Assembly: GCA_003695725.1 (NCBI GenBank)
Contig: RFHX01000094.1
Span: forward strand, 1-7,763
Direction of reading: 5' to 3'
Source: Candidatus Schekmanbacteria bacterium
GTDB lineage: Bacteria; Schekmanbacteria; GWA2-38-11; J061
Length of the DNA stretch: 7,763 nt
Both the position numbers and the translations under genes were made by a program. This document shows positions 6,217 through 7,763 of the stretch, piece after piece. A model generated the notes under the pieces. It was given only the letters and a program-made list of their open reading frames with translations. It ran no database searches and was not told the origin of the DNA. The first letter of the stretch is position 1; every line of letters begins with the position of its first letter.

Positions 6217-6249
6217 ATGTATAAAGGATTTAGGCAGGCTGGAAAATGA
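6217..6249 (+). other. Possible 10-codon upstream ORF overlapping the mltD-like start
   Basis: ATG at 6217-6219 opens a frame encoding MYKGFRQAGK that stops at TGA 6247-6249, overlapping the next ATG in the arrangement ATGA (6246-6249). Its ATG lies at the predicted transcription start, so it would be leaderless or nearly so. The main gene has only weak Shine-Dalgarno-like sequence (AGG at 6232-6234 is 11 nt away). Coupled re-initiation is possible, but a frame this short can arise by chance. Confidence 0.25.
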
Positions 6250-7763
6250 AACAGAAATTGTGTATTCTTCTTTGTGTAATTTCTCTTGGTGGCGGTTGCG
6301 CTTGGGAAAAAATTTCAGGAGTTACCTATCAACCTGAAGAACAAATCAATCCCCCCAAAAAAGAAAATACAACTGAAAAAAAGACAGCATCCATCGAGGA
6401 AAAAAAAGAAATAGCAAAAACAGAATCGTCTATCGATGTCCCAGAAAATAGTATTGAATATGATAACGAGCCATTGAAAGAAGAAAAAGAAAGCCTTCCC
6501 AAAGAATTAGAAAGTCTTTTTATAACTGCAGAACAATTTTACAGCAAAGGTCTTGACTATGCAGAGCAAGGCAAATGGGATTTGGCTGAAGAAGAATTCG
6601 AAAATGCATTGGAATTGCTTCATAACTCACCTGTAAGGGAAAAATATCCTGAAGAAGTCAATAATTTTTATAATGAACTTTCTCTCGATATTCTTGATAA
6701 GCTTGAACAGAATGAAGACTCTGATATTAGAACGAGAGAAGAAATATTGCTCGCAAAAATCAAGGCAAAGCCTGAAGAGGAACGAACGATAAAAGAGAAA
6801 GTCCTTTTAGATCTCAGAGAACTAAAATTCGATATTCCCATTGAAGTAAATGATAAGGTCATTAGATATATAGAATACTATACAGTAGAAAATAAGGAAA
6901 AATTTGAAACATGGCTTGGCCGTTCAGGGGCTTATATGCCAATTTTGAGGAAAATTTTTAAAGAAGAAGGCTTACCTCTTGACCTTACCTATCTTCCAAT
7001 AATCGAAAGTGCTTTCAAAACAAGCGCTTATTCGAGAGCAAGGGCTGCGGGCTTGTGGCAGTTTATCCCGGGTACGGCACGCAAATATGGACTTCATATT
7101 ACTTGGTGGGTTGATGAAAGAAGAGACTTTGAAAAAGCAACAAGAAGCGCCGCTAAATATTTAAAATTTCTAAAAGAAGAACTTGGTTCATGGTATCTTG
7201 CTCTTGCAGGATATAATGCCGGCGAAGGAAGAGTCAAAAGAGCAATTACCTATCAAAGAACGAAAAATTTTTGGAAGCTTCGACTTCCAAGGGAAACAAT
7301 GAATTATATTCCTGCTTTTTTAGCATCGGTAATAGTTGCAAAAAATCCATCTCATTATGGTTTGAATGTTGATTATGAAAAACCCATCTCTTTTGAGAAA
7401 GTAACAATCGACCGTTCAGTCGATTTGGATACCATTGCTAAATGCGCAAATACAACCAAAGAGGAAATAAAAAAACTAAATCCGGAAATCCGATATTGGG
7501 CAACCCCACCTCTAAAAGAATACACAATAAGAATTCCAAAAGGAAGGGCTTTAGCATTCAAAAAAGCTTTCGCAAAAGCCAAAGATTCATATAGTCTTGC
7601 ATGGAATAAATATAAGGTTCGTCCCGGTGATTCGCTTTATCTCATCTCCCGCAATTTTGGTGTGCCTATAGGAGTGATTGCAGAAGCAAACAATATCAGA
7701 AATCCTCGGTTAATCAGAGTAGGGCAAACAATCCTTGTGCCAAACAAGTGGAATAGAGGATTC
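6246..7763 (+). CDS. mltD: MltD-like membrane-bound lytic murein transglycosylase (lipoprotein, LysM), 3' truncated by window
   Basis: Lytic transglycosylases cleave the MurNAc-GlcNAc bond of peptidoglycan, forming 1,6-anhydro ends. 506 codons are visible and the frame is open at the window end. Residues 1-17 are hydrophobic, followed by Cys18 (GGGC, an atypical lipobox with Gly at -3), suggesting an outer-membrane lipoprotein. Residues 27-90 are a Lys/Glu-rich linker. Residues 94-125 contain one TPR-like helix pair (AEQGKWDLAEEEFENALELL). The SLT domain spans about 215-345, with LPIIESAF (250-257) supplying catalytic Glu254, AAGLWQFIPGTARKYGL (267-283) and ALAGYNAGEGRV (319-330). Residues 383-432 look like the degenerate LysM-related segment of MltD. 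A clear LysM lies at about 456-499 (YKVRPGDSLYLISRNFGV through VGQTILVP). Further LysM repeats may follow outside the window. It is preceded by its own promoter and is co-directional with the radical SAM gene, with no evident functional link. The mltD symbol reflects architecture, not proven orthology. Confidence 0.92.
   Translation, partial: MKQKLCILLCVISLGGGCAWEKISGVTYQPEEQINPPKKENTTEKKTASIEEKKEIAKTESSIDVPENSIEYDNEPLKEEKESLPKELESLFITAEQFYSKGLDYAEQGKWDLAEEEFENALELLHNSPVREKYPEEVNNFYNELSLDILDKLEQNEDSDIRTREEILLAKIKAKPEEERTIKEKVLLDLRELKFDIPIEVNDKVIRYIEYYTVENKEKFETWLGRSGAYMPILRKIFKEEGLPLDLTYLPIIESAFKTSAYSRARAAGLWQFIPGTARKYGLHITWWVDERRDFEKATRSAAKYLKFLKEELGSWYLALAGYNAGEGRVKRAITYQRTKNFWKLRLPRETMNYIPAFLASVIVAKNPSHYGLNVDYEKPISFEKVTIDRSVDLDTIAKCANTTKEEIKKLNPEIRYWATPPLKEYTIRIPKGRALAFKKAFAKAKDSYSLAWNKYKVRPGDSLYLISRNFGVPIGVIAEANNIRNPRLIRVGQTILVPNKWNRGF

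Noticed and set aside
6668-7582. Minus-strand frames inside the mltD-like gene
   Set aside because: Antisense to the conserved transglycosylase and its LysM region, with no independent support.
1-7763. CRISPR array, tRNA/rRNA genes, insertion sequence ends, phage or defence genes
   Set aside because: I looked on both strands and found no spaced direct repeats, no tRNA-like cloverleaf with a CCA-type end, and no transposase or integrase motifs.

Overview
This 7.8 kb AT-rich window carries seven recognisable protein genes and the tail of an eighth. The A/T-biased codons (many ATA, AGA, AAA, GAA) and the content suggest a low-GC, double-membraned, probably anaerobic bacterium: a long-form HflX, several lipoproteins, an MltD-type murein transglycosylase, an iron-sulfur flavoprotein and a radical SAM/SPASM enzyme. 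An uncultured deltaproteobacterium-like lineage or a candidate phylum such as Schekmanbacteria would fit, but this is inference and no marker gene here settles it.

Layout. Bases 1-41 look like the last codons of hfq, followed by hflX (+, to 1728), the common hfq-hflX order. Reading toward hflX on the minus strand is a two-gene unit: a secreted TPR protein (2864-2136), then a membrane-anchored single-domain rhodanese (2125-1706), whose 3' end overlaps the hflX 3' end by 23 bp. An AT-rich divergent spacer (2865-3028) leads to an iron-sulfur flavoprotein/FMN reductase-like gene (3029-3595, +). This converges on an SppA-type signal peptide peptidase lipoprotein (4642-3629, -). A second divergent spacer (4643-4829) holds a clear 11-bp inverted repeat between candidate promoters for sppA and for a radical SAM/SPASM protein (4830-6116, +). 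The last gene, an MltD-like lytic transglycosylase lipoprotein with LysM (6246 to beyond the window end, +), has the best sigma-70-like promoter in the window.

How the genes work together. Four of the seven main products carry export signals (TPR, rhodanese, SppA, MltD-like), so much of the region concerns the envelope. hfq-hflX is a post-transcriptional/ribosome-rescue pair. The radical SAM enzyme resembles the peptide or cofactor maturases linked to tungsten oxidoreductases, but no partner enzyme is visible here.

Novelty. I see no convincing evidence for a wholly new multi-gene system. The points most worth a second look are: the hflX start, where a conserved-looking N-terminus and a strong ribosome binding site lie upstream of any canonical start codon; a JAMM/JAB-like motif in the HflX N-terminal extension; the dyad between the two divergent promoters; and a short upstream ORF overlapping the mltD-like start. 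No rRNA, tRNA, CRISPR array, insertion sequence or convincing intrinsic terminator was seen. No gene-free stretch exceeds about 190 bp.
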